Source: Haliscomenobacteraceae bacterium (GTDB taxonomy: Bacteria; Bacteroidota; Bacteroidia; Chitinophagales; Saprospiraceae). Taken from it: a stretch of 64,000 bases of DNA. Shown here piece by piece: positions 1 to 10,300 of this stretch; positions within the stretch are counted from its first letter, which is position 1; each line of letters begins with the position of its first letter. The notes below the pieces were generated by a model. That model worked only from the letters and a program-made list of their open reading frames with translations. It made no database searches and was not told the DNA's origin. Location of the stretch: positions 1 to 64,000 of the forward strand of contig CANMVX010000006.1 of assembly GCA_947501115.1 (NCBI GenBank), given 5' to 3'. The position numbers and the translations under genes were made by a program.

Positions 1-174
1 AAATATTGGTTTCATACTTCCTGGGCTTTGAAAATTAAATGACAATTTTCCATGAACGCTAAATATAGTGATTTATTTATATGTGTTCATTATTGTTTGT
101 TTTATTTTTAAATTAAATTTAAAATTTGTATTTTACCGCTGCTTTATTTGCTATAACATACTAATACTTACTCC

Positions 175-1248
175 ATGATGAAAATTTACAAAAAGAATTC
201 AAAATTATTTTCCTTGTTTTGGTTTTTGATGTTTTTATCTGCAAAGGTAATTGCTCAAGATATCCATTTCACTCAATTTTTTAGAAACCCTTTGCAAGTT
301 TCACCTGGTTTATCAGGTGTGTTCAACGGTGATACGAGATTGATGTTTCAGGCCAGAAATCAATGGAGAGAAATTCCCGTTGATTACAAAACGGTAACGC
401 TTTCCTTTGATACTAAATTACCTTCCTACCTGGAAGATGATAAATTCTGGTCATTAAATGGCGGGTTAACCTATGATTTGGCTGGAGATTCACGTTTACA
501 GCAAACAGGAATATTTGTAGGTGGTGGGTACACAAAAAAATTCAGCCCGAAGATTTTTGGTACCATTGGTTTTAACCTTAGCGGAAATCAAAGAGGTTTT
601 GACCCCGGTGCATTGTTATTTGATCGTCAATATGACCCATCAATCAATGGTGTAAATGCTTCTGCTCCAAATGGAGAAGGACTCTGGGATTTATCGAAAA
701 TATTTTTTGATGCCGGTATGGGTGCAAATATTAGAATCCAGGCAGATCAAAGGGGACAATTAGTTGATCTTTTGAATAAAAGAAGTAAGTTAGACATTGG
801 AGTAGGCGTTAATCATTTGTTTTCGCCAAATACCAGTTTCTTTCCTGGCGCTGTGTCAAAAATTCCCCTGCGATTAAATCCTTATGTAATGGGTGTTTTA
901 CAGGTTTCAAACAATATTGATCTTACCACAAATCTCGTTTATGTAACACAAGCAGCTTATAATGAGTGGATGGCGAGCGCTGGATTTCGCGTTTATTTAG
1001 ATAAAAATCCTGGAAATACTTTTGCCATTGACTTAAATGTTAACTATCAACAACGGGAAATAGGTAATAGGATTGCACCGTCTATTGAAATGCTATATCG
1101 TAATGTCAGAGCTGGGTTTAGTTATGATATTAATTTAACAAAGACAGGCGTTTTGCCAACCGGTCAGGCAGATCCTGAAATTTTTGTGCATTATATAATC
1201 AAGAAAATCCCTCGTTTTAAAACGGTGAGGGTTTGTCCATTGATTTGA
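175..1248 (+). CDS. PorP/SprF family type IX secretion system membrane protein
   Basis: Outer-membrane protein of the PorP/SprF family (357 aa), which works with T9SS in delivering or anchoring secreted adhesins. A signal peptide covers about residues 1-27 (hydrophobic stretch, then A-K-V-I-A before Q-D-I-H-F-T-Q-F). That Q-D-x-H-F-T-Q-F start of the mature protein, followed by a region with N-P-L-Q-V-S-P-G-L-S-G, is typical of the family. The rest alternates short beta-strand-like segments, consistent with a small beta-barrel. Length is normal for the family. It starts ATG-ATG; either Met could be used. It leads a co-directional run with the PorE-like OmpA protein and two giant type B substrates, much as sprF sits beside sprB in Flavobacterium. 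The family is clear; the specific substrate is inferred from neighbours. Confidence 0.88.
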   Translation: MMKIYKKNSKLFSLFWFLMFLSAKVIAQDIHFTQFFRNPLQVSPGLSGVFNGDTRLMFQARNQWREIPVDYKTVTLSFDTKLPSYLEDDKFWSLNGGLTYDLAGDSRLQQTGIFVGGGYTKKFSPKIFGTIGFNLSGNQRGFDPGALLFDRQYDPSINGVNASAPNGEGLWDLSKIFFDAGMGANIRIQADQRGQLVDLLNKRSKLDIGVGVNHLFSPNTSFFPGAVSKIPLRLNPYVMGVLQVSNNIDLTTNLVYVTQAAYNEWMASAGFRVYLDKNPGNTFAIDLNVNYQQREIGNRIAPSIEMLYRNVRAGFSYDINLTKTGVLPTGQADPEIFVHYIIKKIPRFKTVRVCPLI

Positions 1249-1269
1249 TGTAAAAAATTTATTTTCCTA

Positions 1270-1286
1270 ATCTGTATAATACAGAT
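1270..1286. repeat. Inverted repeat between the sprF-like and porE-like genes
   Basis: ATCTGTAT and ATACAGAT form a perfect 8-bp inverted repeat around one central A, inside the 55-bp gap between the first two genes. It could be an operator or a weak RNA hairpin. No T-tract follows, so it is not a convincing terminator. Confidence 0.4.
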
Positions 1287-1303
1287 GTAAAAAATTACCA
1301 ATA

Positions 1304-3748
1304 ATGCGAAATTTTAATACTTATACCCTTTATAAGCTGCTATTCAGCTTTTTATTGATAGGCACTTTTCAATTTAATTCCTTTGGACAAAAATTAGAAA
1401 ACTGGTTGAAAGCGGCTGACCAGTCCTTCTATATAGAAAAGGACTATCGAACAGCTTTTAATTTTTATCAGGCAGCAACAAATTATGACTCTACCAGGGT
1501 GGATATATGGGTGAAAATGGCAGAATCTGCGAGGAATATGCAGGGGTTGCAAACCGCTAGATCCATTTACGACAAGGTTCTTCGTTTTCCAGATTCTGTG
1601 GTTACCGCTGAAAATTACTTTTATTCAGCATGGATTAACATGAGGCTAGCAGATTATAGTGGCGCTCAAAAGAACCTTCAATCCTATTTCAGAAAAGCAA
1701 AAGAGGGAGATCCTTTAAAAAATAAAGCTTTGATGATGGAAAGCAGCTCCAGCCGAATCGTAAAAGATTATGCAAATTATACAAATGTTCCCGGACAAAC
1801 CAAAAGGATTTCAACCTCTAATGATTGTTTGGAAGCGGAATTTGGGGCCGTTGCTTATAAAAATGATCTTGTTTATGCCAAATTTACTGAAAATGACATA
1901 GTAACCTCAAAGAAAGATAGCATTGCTTTTGTGTCAAATTTAAGGTTAATGAATAGTCAGGGAGATACCAATTGGTTGCCTCAATTGGCTGTACCTAATA
2001 AATTAATTTCAGGCGTTACTTTCCTACCTGAAAATACTGGGTTATACTATTGTTTGTGTGACAAAGTAAATTTAATGGAGGTTCGGTGTGATATTTACTT
2101 TAGAAAATTTAATGAGAATGGCGGCGTAGGGGAACCTTTAAAAATTTCCGCTAATTCCAATGGATTTTCAACGCAGCATCCTGCAGTGGGAAAAGATATG
2201 AATGGAAAATTATGGTTATATTTTTCTTCCAACAGACCTGGCGGTAAGGGTAAAGATGACTTATATCGCGCCGCAGTGTTAGAAAATGGTGAGGTGGAAG
2301 CACCAGAAAATTTGATAAATTTGAATACGTCAGAAGAAGAGGTTACCCCGTTCTTTCATTCGCCAACCCAACGGCTTTATTTTAGCACACAGGGCAGATT
2401 TACTTTTGGAGGTTATGATGTTTATTCCTCTTCGCCAACTTTAAATGGCTGGACCAACCCAATGAATATGGGGGTTCAGATGAATGCCTCTTCTGATGAT
2501 TTATTTTTCTCCCTCAGTGAAAAGGGCACCAATGGCTGGTTAACCGTTCGGGGTGAAAAGGGAAGTTCTTGTACTACGGAAGTTCCTGATGCTTGCTGCT
2601 ATAACCTGGTTACCTGGGATATGCCATTGAGAAAAGTGAGAATTTTAGCTCGTAATGCAAATGATTCTTCTTTAATAAGAGACGCTAATCTTTCTGTACA
2701 AAACCTGCCTTCCGGAACAGCAGAAAAAGTGGATGTTTCTTATGGCAACTGGCCATATTTTTCTTGGAATTCCTCTGATAATTACGCGGTAGGAGTCCAA
2801 AGTGACGGTTTTGACCCTTATCTGGGAGAACTAAATATTGCAGGATATCCATTTACGGGGGATACAGTGGTTATTGAGGTTTATTTAAATCCTACTGTGA
2901 TAGAACTCCAGGTTTTAACCTTTGATGACAGAACAAAAGAAGCACTTAACGGAACAACAGTTAATCTTTTAAAATGGATAGACACAAAGAATTCTGTGGA
3001 CAATATTCAAACGAATGAGAAGGGAAATTCCTTTACTTTCTCAGTCATTCAGAATCATAAATATAAGTTGGTAGCAAGTAAAGATAATTATGAATCTGTC
3101 GAAAAGGACATAAGTTTTACTTTAAGTGATGTAAAGGGTTTAGGAAAAAAAATAACCATTGAAGTCTATCTTAAGCCACCTTTATCTACGCCTGTTGCCT
3201 TGTATTTTGATAATGACATACCAAAGGCGAAGGAAATGAAGATAAAGGGGACAGAGAATTATGTCGAACTTTCAAATACCTATTACAATCAGAAGGAATC
3301 TTTCGTTTCAAATTTCACTAAGGTACTTCCCGAAGCTGAGAAATTTGTTTTAAATGAACAATATGATTTGTTCTTTAACAGGGAAGTGAAAATGGGTACG
3401 GTAAGCCTTGAGTATTTGTCAAAGGCCATAGCAGCAAAGTTAGGAGAGGGTAAGAAAATGGAAATTACTCTAAACGGATTTGCTAGTCCCTTGGGTAGTG
3501 CCTCTTCTAATAAATTATTGAGCGATCGACGTATTAAAACCATACAAAATTATCTACTGCAAAGTAATCAGGGCAAATTATCTGAGTCTGTAAAAAATGG
3601 ACAATTGAAGTTTATTACTTCTGCTTACGGTGAGAATAAATCGAAAAAGCAGGTGTCGGATAATCCGATGGATAAGAGGAATTCTGTTTTCAGCCTGGTA
3701 GCTTCTGTAGAGCGAAGAGTTGAAATTTTAGTAAAAATTCTTAATTAA
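1304..3748 (+). CDS. PorE-like TPR/PD40/OmpA-domain outer-membrane protein
   Basis: An 814-aa envelope protein with the domain order described for the T9SS component PorE. There is a signal peptide (about 1-28, ending S-F-G-Q) and a TPR-like helical region (about 30-150). PD40/WD40-like blades follow (about 180-420; Y-F-S-S-N-R-P-G-G-K-G near 303 and Y-F-S-T-Q-G near 357). Then come two carboxypeptidase-regulatory-like beta domains (about 445-530 and 534-625). The C-terminal OmpA domain (about 631-814) has the peptidoglycan-binding signature N-K-L-L-S-D-R-R. Family knowledge suggests it links the outer-membrane T9SS apparatus to peptidoglycan. Many OmpA/PD40 proteins share this architecture, so it may be a locus-specific relative rather than the core PorE. 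It is followed after 8 bp by the first giant substrate gene. Confidence 0.8.
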   Translation: MRNFNTYTLYKLLFSFLLIGTFQFNSFGQKLENWLKAADQSFYIEKDYRTAFNFYQAATNYDSTRVDIWVKMAESARNMQGLQTARSIYDKVLRFPDSVVTAENYFYSAWINMRLADYSGAQKNLQSYFRKAKEGDPLKNKALMMESSSSRIVKDYANYTNVPGQTKRISTSNDCLEAEFGAVAYKNDLVYAKFTENDIVTSKKDSIAFVSNLRLMNSQGDTNWLPQLAVPNKLISGVTFLPENTGLYYCLCDKVNLMEVRCDIYFRKFNENGGVGEPLKISANSNGFSTQHPAVGKDMNGKLWLYFSSNRPGGKGKDDLYRAAVLENGEVEAPENLINLNTSEEEVTPFFHSPTQRLYFSTQGRFTFGGYDVYSSSPTLNGWTNPMNMGVQMNASSDDLFFSLSEKGTNGWLTVRGEKGSSCTTEVPDACCYNLVTWDMPLRKVRILARNANDSSLIRDANLSVQNLPSGTAEKVDVSYGNWPYFSWNSSDNYAVGVQSDGFDPYLGELNIAGYPFTGDTVVIEVYLNPTVIELQVLTFDDRTKEALNGTTVNLLKWIDTKNSVDNIQTNEKGNSFTFSVIQNHKYKLVASKDNYESVEKDISFTLSDVKGLGKKITIEVYLKPPLSTPVALYFDNDIPKAKEMKIKGTENYVELSNTYYNQKESFVSNFTKVLPEAEKFVLNEQYDLFFNREVKMGTVSLEYLSKAIAAKLGEGKKMEITLNGFASPLGSASSNKLLSDRRIKTIQNYLLQSNQGKLSESVKNGQLKFITSAYGENKSKKQVSDNPMDKRNSVFSLVASVERRVEILVKILN

Positions 3749-3756
3749 ATTGAGCT

Positions 3757-6700
3757 ATGAATCAACATAATATAAATAAAAAACATGATTTTATAACGTA
3801 CTTGCGTATAAAATTAACGTTTCTTATACCTGCCATTTTATTTATGCTTCCTTTTACTGCCAATGCAACCCATATTGTAGGAGGTGAAATTGGCTACAGA
3901 TGTCTTGGTGGCAATCAGTATGAAATAACATTGAGGGTTTTTAGAGATTGTTTTAATGCAAATCCAACGGCGTTTTTTGATGATCCGGGCATTATCGGGG
4001 TTTACGCTTCAAATGGTTTAAGACTTAATAATATTTCACTCAGACCCATCGGAAATGATACTTTAAGGGAGGGTCTTGACTCTTGTTATACCTCTTTTAT
4101 AAATAGTGTTTGTGTTCATACTACCGTTTACAGATCTGTAATTACCTTAAATCCTCGGGTAGGGGGCTATCATTTTGTGTATCAACGTTGCTGCCGTAAT
4201 ACCACCATTTCTAATATTGTTAATCCTACTGAGGCAGGAGCAACGTATGATATTTTGCTTACCGAGGCAGCTATGCAAAAATGTAATTCAAGTCCCTTGG
4301 TAAATCGTTGGCCTCCTGTTTATGTTTGTGCCAACCAGGAACTAAATGTAAATTCTGCAGCTACCGATGCAAATAACGATTCTATTGCGTATAAACTTTG
4401 TGCCCCATTAGTGGGTGGAACACAACAAAGACCTCAACCTATACCTCCCACTGCGCCACCATTTCAACCCATTATCTGGTTAGGCCCAACCTATTCTTTA
4501 GCGAATGTTCTGGGCGGGAATAATCCTTTAACTATTGACGTTAACACAGGCTTAATGAAGGGGGTTCCCCCTGTCTTAGGCCAATTTGTGGTGGCTGTAT
4601 GTGTAGAGGAATATGATAGATCTACTAAAAATCTGTTATCTGTCGTTCGTCGCGATTTTCAATATAATGTGGTGAATTGTACCGTGCCTCAAGCTGCTTT
4701 TGAGGCTCCGGAAGCGGTATGTGTAGGTTCAAAACTTACTTTAAAACAAAGTACTCCAGGGGTAAAATCAGTAGAATGGTATCTTGGAGAACCTGGAGCG
4801 GAAAAGTTAATCGCGAAGGGTGATTCAGTTAATTTGACTTTCCCATCAGCGGGTAAAAATAGAATCACCTTATATTACGAAAAAGGAACTGCTTGTCAAA
4901 GCACTTTTTCTTCCGTTATTGATGCTGTTGCGATAGATGTTGTTTCTGTGCCTTTAGCAGGTCAAAATTCAGTGGTTTGTAGAGGGTCTAATTTTGAAGT
5001 AAATATTCAAAATAAAGACGTGAACAGATCGCTAACCTACGATTGGCAAACCAATGGAAATTTGCTTTCAGGACAGGGCTCTTCTTTAGCTTCCTTTAAA
5101 ATGGATGCGCCAACCCTTATTACTCTCAATCTCTCCAATGCCCTCGGCTGTAAATCTACTTTGATTTTTCCAGTGGCAATACATGGGCCAATTAGGTCTG
5201 GGCTTGAAAATGACAGGTTGTTTTGTAGAAATGTTGCTTCACCAACAAACCCTGGATTTAATCCTGAACTTTCATATCAGTGGACACCTGCAACAGGATT
5301 AAGTAATCCTGCTATTGGTAATCCAATCGTAACTATCTCAGATAACATAATATATCAAGTAAAAGTATCTGATCCTGCCACAGGTTGCGATACAACGGTA
5401 TCTTTCAGCGCAAAATTAAGAGCATTTCCTTCCAAGACCGGCGTGGAAAATTCAGTTTTTATTTGTGCAAATATCGCAGAGGAAGTCAACAAATCTTTTA
5501 ATCCTGTGCTTACTTATCAGTGGACACCGGCGGTAGGACTAAGTAATCCAAACATTGGTAATCCTAAGATAACAACCTCTGAAAATAGAGTGTATCAAGT
5601 TAAGGTTACAGAGCCTGTGACTGGTTGCGATACCACCATTTTTGTTAATGCCATAGTGAAACCCTTTGGTGCTGAAACCGGCATTGACAGTCTGTCTACT
5701 GTTTGTTATAATGTTGGAAAACAGATTAATCCAAAGTTTAATAATACATTGATTTATTCCTGGAGTCCTGCTACAGGCCTGAGTGAAACTACCAAAGGTA
5801 ATCCTACGGTAAATTTAAAAGAATCAATGTCTTACTCGGTTAAAATTAAGAATCCTGCATCTGGTTGTGATACCACAATTTCAGTGCGCGTAGAGGTGAG
5901 TCCTATGCTTCCCGTGGTGGAATTGGATACCACTCTGGATTTTTGCCCTGGTATTCCAAAAAAGGTTAATCTTCCTGAAAGCCCCTTAGTGAACTATTTA
6001 TGGTCTCCTTCAACGGGCTTGGATAATGCTAATGTGGCTAATCCTACGTTTACTTTGAAGAATAATCAAATATTTACCGTAAAGGTAACTGACCCTAAAA
6101 CTAATTGTAATCTGGTATGGAAAGTAAATGCTCAGGTAAGTCCTGAAGCAGTTATTTCTGCTGGTAAAGATTCAACGTTGTGTAATTACGGACCTTATAC
6201 TTTGACGGCTACGTCTTCTCTTCCCCTTTCTTTCCAATGGTCAAGATTATCAGATTTTTCCAATAATCTGGGCAATCAAGCTTCCTTAAAAAGAGATACT
6301 TTGAGTAGAGCCGAAAATACTTTTTATCTTAAAGCAACGGACGCTAAAGGCTGCTTCTGGAGAGATACCGTGGTAATTAGTGCAGTTCCGGTTGAAGCTT
6401 CTATGCCGGATAATTATGTGGTTTGTAAACCAGTCGATTTGACTACAGTGACTATTAAGGATAATGATCCAAATCAGGGCTTGAAAAATTATAGCTGGTT
6501 TCCTGTAAATTCATTGACTACTAAACCAAATGAAGGGCCTAATGCAATCTACAAGATAAATGCAACCTCACTGGTAAATGTTAATTTTGAAAACAAATAT
6601 GGCTGTAAGAAAACCCTGGAAACCCAGTTGGAACTTATTGATATTAAAGTGAATGTCGCTACGGATAAGGAAACGCTGATAAAAGGTAATAATGAAATAG

Positions 6701-7167
6701 CTAATATTTCGGTGACGGGTTGTACCGATTGTGCTTATGCATGGACCCCTACTACGGGTTTAAATGCAACAAATACAGCTTCTGTAAGGGCTACACCACA
6801 GGATACCACTATTTATAAGGTGGTAGTTTCAAAAAAGGGTTGTAAGGAGGAGAAAACAATTCGTATCAATGTAGATAATGTGAATTGCGGTGAACCAAAT
6901 ATTTTTGTCCCCAATGCCTTTACTCCCAATAATGATGGCAATAATGATATTCTTAAAGTAAGGGGTAGATGGATTTCAAAACTTCAATTTGTAGTCTATA
7001 ATAGATGGGGACAAGAGATGTTTACAACCACAGATTTAAATAATGGATGGAATGGTGTTTTCAAAGGAAATGAGGTGGCACCCGATGTTTATAATTACTT
7101 CCTTCAGGTTACTTGTCTGGACAATAAAATTTTCACGAAAAGAGGAAATACAAGTCTGATTAAATGA
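3757..7167 (+). CDS. Giant T9SS type B secreted protein with four 80-residue Ig-like repeats
   Basis: An 1136-aa secreted protein. The N-terminus has a signal peptide, then A-T-H-I-V-G-G-E-I-G-Y-R-C-L-G, the start of a conserved Cys-rich domain of about 300 residues shared with the next gene. Residues about 498-800 hold four tandem Ig/PKD-like repeats of exactly 80 residues, each with a W-[TS]-P-[AS]-x-G core. A second module follows (about 802-960, with D-S-T-L-C and M-P-D-N-Y). The C-terminal domain (about 1043-1136) is the gliding-motility-associated type B sorting domain: I-F-V-P-N-A-F-T-P-N-N-D-G-N-N-D, then V-Y-N-R-W-G. The family is exported by T9SS and retained at, or released from, the cell surface. 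The binding target is unknown. It probably shares a transcript with the preceding gene (8-bp gap) and ends at a strong terminator. Confidence 0.85.
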   Translation: MNQHNINKKHDFITYLRIKLTFLIPAILFMLPFTANATHIVGGEIGYRCLGGNQYEITLRVFRDCFNANPTAFFDDPGIIGVYASNGLRLNNISLRPIGNDTLREGLDSCYTSFINSVCVHTTVYRSVITLNPRVGGYHFVYQRCCRNTTISNIVNPTEAGATYDILLTEAAMQKCNSSPLVNRWPPVYVCANQELNVNSAATDANNDSIAYKLCAPLVGGTQQRPQPIPPTAPPFQPIIWLGPTYSLANVLGGNNPLTIDVNTGLMKGVPPVLGQFVVAVCVEEYDRSTKNLLSVVRRDFQYNVVNCTVPQAAFEAPEAVCVGSKLTLKQSTPGVKSVEWYLGEPGAEKLIAKGDSVNLTFPSAGKNRITLYYEKGTACQSTFSSVIDAVAIDVVSVPLAGQNSVVCRGSNFEVNIQNKDVNRSLTYDWQTNGNLLSGQGSSLASFKMDAPTLITLNLSNALGCKSTLIFPVAIHGPIRSGLENDRLFCRNVASPTNPGFNPELSYQWTPATGLSNPAIGNPIVTISDNIIYQVKVSDPATGCDTTVSFSAKLRAFPSKTGVENSVFICANIAEEVNKSFNPVLTYQWTPAVGLSNPNIGNPKITTSENRVYQVKVTEPVTGCDTTIFVNAIVKPFGAETGIDSLSTVCYNVGKQINPKFNNTLIYSWSPATGLSETTKGNPTVNLKESMSYSVKIKNPASGCDTTISVRVEVSPMLPVVELDTTLDFCPGIPKKVNLPESPLVNYLWSPSTGLDNANVANPTFTLKNNQIFTVKVTDPKTNCNLVWKVNAQVSPEAVISAGKDSTLCNYGPYTLTATSSLPLSFQWSRLSDFSNNLGNQASLKRDTLSRAENTFYLKATDAKGCFWRDTVVISAVPVEASMPDNYVVCKPVDLTTVTIKDNDPNQGLKNYSWFPVNSLTTKPNEGPNAIYKINATSLVNVNFENKYGCKKTLETQLELIDIKVNVATDKETLIKGNNEIANISVTGCTDCAYAWTPTTGLNATNTASVRATPQDTTIYKVVVSKKGCKEEKTIRINVDNVNCGEPNIFVPNAFTPNNDGNNDILKVRGRWISKLQFVVYNRWGQEMFTTTDLNNGWNGVFKGNEVAPDVYNYFLQVTCLDNKIFTKRGNTSLIK
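5281..6160 (+). repeat. Four tandem 240-bp coding repeats
   Basis: The W-[TS]-P cores begin at 5281, 5521, 5761 and 6001, exactly 240 bp apart, and the [GA]-N-P motif beginning GGTAATCC or GCTAATCC lies at 5317, 5557, 5797 and 6037. Four 80-residue units are therefore in perfect register with no indels. The first two units are the most alike and the fourth is the most diverged. Confidence 0.9.
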
Positions 7168-7197
7168 TTTTTTATTTCATTTATTGATTATCATTGG

Positions 7198-7223
7198 AAA
7201 ATGGCAGCCTCGGCTGCCATTTT
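7198..7223 (+). terminator. Rho-independent terminator
   Basis: AAAATGGCAGCC pairs with GGCTGCCATTTT around a minimal TC loop (12-bp stem), and the 3' arm runs into a T-rich stretch. It lies 30 bp after the first giant secreted-protein gene and upstream of a separate promoter for its paralog. Confidence 0.85.
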
Positions 7224-7276
7224 TCATTTTTCGGACACTTTACATTTTCATCCTGTTTTATATTAGATAAAATTCG

Positions 7277-7284
7277 TATATTTG
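7277..7284 (+). promoter_or_regulatory. Bacteroidota-type -7 promoter element
   Basis: TATATTTG matches TAnnTTTG exactly. It lies just after a terminator and 65 bp before the ATG at 7350. The -33 region is only T-rich, without a clear TTTG. Confidence 0.55.
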
Positions 7285-7349
7285 TAATTATATTGATGAT
7301 AAGCTATTAAGGTCTTTTTGATCTTCATCGAGAAAATGAAAACTACAAA

Positions 7350-10300
7350 ATGGGGAGCATAAACAAAAGTTGGTTTTACTCTTATGCAAATGATAAGTCA
7401 ACCTACCGCCTTGTTATTTTGTATTTTTCTTTTTTTCTTTTCTCAAAATCTTTATTTGCTACCCATATTGTTGGAGGTGAAATTGGCTACAGGTGTCTTG
7501 GAAATAATAATTTTGAAATTACATTACGCGTCTTCAGGGATTGTTTCAATGCTGCTGATGGTGCTTATTTTGATGATCCGGCTACTATCGGTGTTTATAA
7601 CAGAGAGGGCATTCTGATCTCAACTTTCACCTTAAGTCCTATTGGTAATGATACGCTGAGTGAAGGTTCCGATCCTTGTCTCACCATTTCCACGCCAGTT
7701 TGTGTACATACCACCACCTATAAGGATACCATAAATCTCTTGCCGAGGTTAGGTGGATACCGATTTGTTTATCAACGCTGTTGTAGAAATCAGACCATTG
7801 TCAATATCATAAATCCTCTGGAAACAGGCGCCACTTTCGATATTTTGCTCACGGAAGCAGCCATGATAGATTGTAATTCAAGTCCTGTTATCAATTCCTG
7901 GCCACCTGTTTATGTATGTAATAACAGACCCTTACTGGTGAATTCAAAAGCTACGGATGAAAATTTTGATTCTTTGGTTTATAAATTCTGTACCCCATTT
8001 CAAGGGGCTACTTTTGCTATTGCACAGCCAGTTCCTCCTGATGGCCCTCCCTATGACACAGTGGTCTGGGTTAATCCTACCTATAGTTTGTCAAATTTGA
8101 TGGGCGGAAGTTTCCCTATTGTTATTGACTCAAAAACAGGAATAATGTCAGGTGTGCCTCAAACATTGGGTCAGTTTGTCGTTGGTGTTTGTATCGAAGA
8201 ATATGATAAGGTAACTAAAGCGCTACTCTCGGAAACAAGAAGAGATTTTCAGTATAATGTGGTGAATTGCACAGGTTCCAATGCTGCCTTTAGTATGCCC
8301 GACAAAATTTGTAGAAATTCGGAGGTTACCGTTTTTCGGGAAAATCCTGAAGCAAGCACTTTTGAGTGGTATTTAGGGGAAGGGGAAGATAGAGAACTGA
8401 TTAGCAGGGATTTTGCTATAAAATTGAAGTTTAACGAAATTGGTTTTTATGTCCTTACCCTAATTACCGATAAAGGCCAGTTTTGTGAAAGTATTCAGAC
8501 CCGTCGTTTTCAAGTAATTGGTACTGAGGTTGATTTTTCTATCAATAAACTGGATTTTCTCTGTGAAAATTTTTCTCGCTTTTCTTTAAATGATATTTCT
8601 GTAACTAATGATATAGCCACCCCACAATATTTATGGACAGTATCTTTTGGAAATAGCATATTGACAAGCACCCTAAAATCGCCCGTTTTTGATATTCCTT
8701 TAGGTTCTACAGGTAACATTACTTTAAAGGTGACTGCCTCAAATTGCATCGATAGTACAACCAGTGTGTTTACTACCAGTCCATCTTCAGGCAGTGATTT
8801 TAATTTATCCATAAATGATGTCGATCAATGCCTCGATTCATTGTTTCTAAAGGTAAATTCAACCTTGCCCGTAAATGAAATTTTATGGTTGAATAATGAA
8901 AATAAGGTCATTGCATCTGGTACCCCCATTACTTTGTCCTGGTCTGCAAACAGACCTTCCAAATTAGTCGCCATAAATAATTTGGGTTGTAAAGATACTT
9001 TGATGCTTTCTCTAGGTACTTTAACACATATCCCATTTAACCTTAATTATCCTGATTCTTTGGTTTTTTGTGATTCGTTAGCTAAAAAATTAACACCAAT
9101 CTTTTCAAACCCTCAAGCTCTTTTACGTTTAAAATGGACCTCCAGTGAAAAGGGAATTTTAAATGATACATCTGCATCTCCAACCTTTGGCTATCCGTTA
9201 TCAGCACATTTTGTTTTTGTCAGAATGTTAAATGTTTTGGGCTGTGAAAAGCTCGATTCAGTAAAATTGATACCTGGAAAAATTAGTTTGTTACCTCCTT
9301 TTCCTCCTGATTCTATTAAAATATGTGCGAATAATGAGTTTAAATTAGAAATAAAAACTATTTCTTCTCCTTATGAGAACAGATATTTGTGGACGCCGGT
9401 AAATGTAATTAAAGAAGGGCAAGGCTCTCCAGCCATAGTTATTTTGACGGACAAATCATTGAACTTACAACTAAACATTAGCAATACAGTGGGGTGTTCA
9501 ATCAATAAGGATTTCAACTTAAATGCGCAGACATTCGATCCTGCTTTAGACACATTAATTACTGCTTGTTCCCAGTCTCCCATAGTTTTAAATCCTGGAT
9601 TTAATCCTTCATATACTTACCTATGGTCTCCAGGTTTCGGTTTAAGTAGTAATTCCATTGGAAATCCAATATTTTCATCTTTCGTAAGTAGAAATTATAC
9701 AGTAACTGTAACCAATCCATTCAATAATTGTAAAATAGTTAATGAAGTTGTCGTGAAAAAGGGGTTACTTAACCAAATTAGCTTGGGAAATGATACGACT
9801 ATATGTGATATAGAAAAGTATTCTTTGTCGGTCAATGGTTTAACAAATGGTATTTCCTATAGTTGGTCAAAGGACGCAAATTTTATTACAATCATTGGAA
9901 CAGGAAAATTAGTTTCTACTGTTTTAAATCAAGGATTAAATTCATTTTTTGTAAAAGCAACGGATACTATAGGCTGTGTTTTGACAGATTCTATTCAAAT
10001 CAGGTTTTCTTCTATTATGGCGACCATTCCGTCTTCTCTCGTTCTTTGCAAACAACCAGATACTGTCGCAGTTAATGTTAAGAACCTAGATTCCTTGCAA
10101 ATATTAAGTTATGACTGGTTCCCTAAAGGAGGTACATTCCTAAATCCGCTCAGTAGCGCTGAAGGTAAATTTTTAATGCGAGACTCGGGTAGAGTTACCG
10201 TTTCCCTCCTTAATCAATATGGATGTAGAAAAGAACTCAATACGCAGATTTCTCTTTCTAATAATGGCATTCCCGTAACTTTTTCAACGGGCAGAGATAG

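Noticed and set aside
7384-7617. 77-residue plus-strand frame within the second giant protein
   Set aside because: It is an out-of-frame shadow over the conserved signal peptide and H-I-V-G-G-E-I domain.
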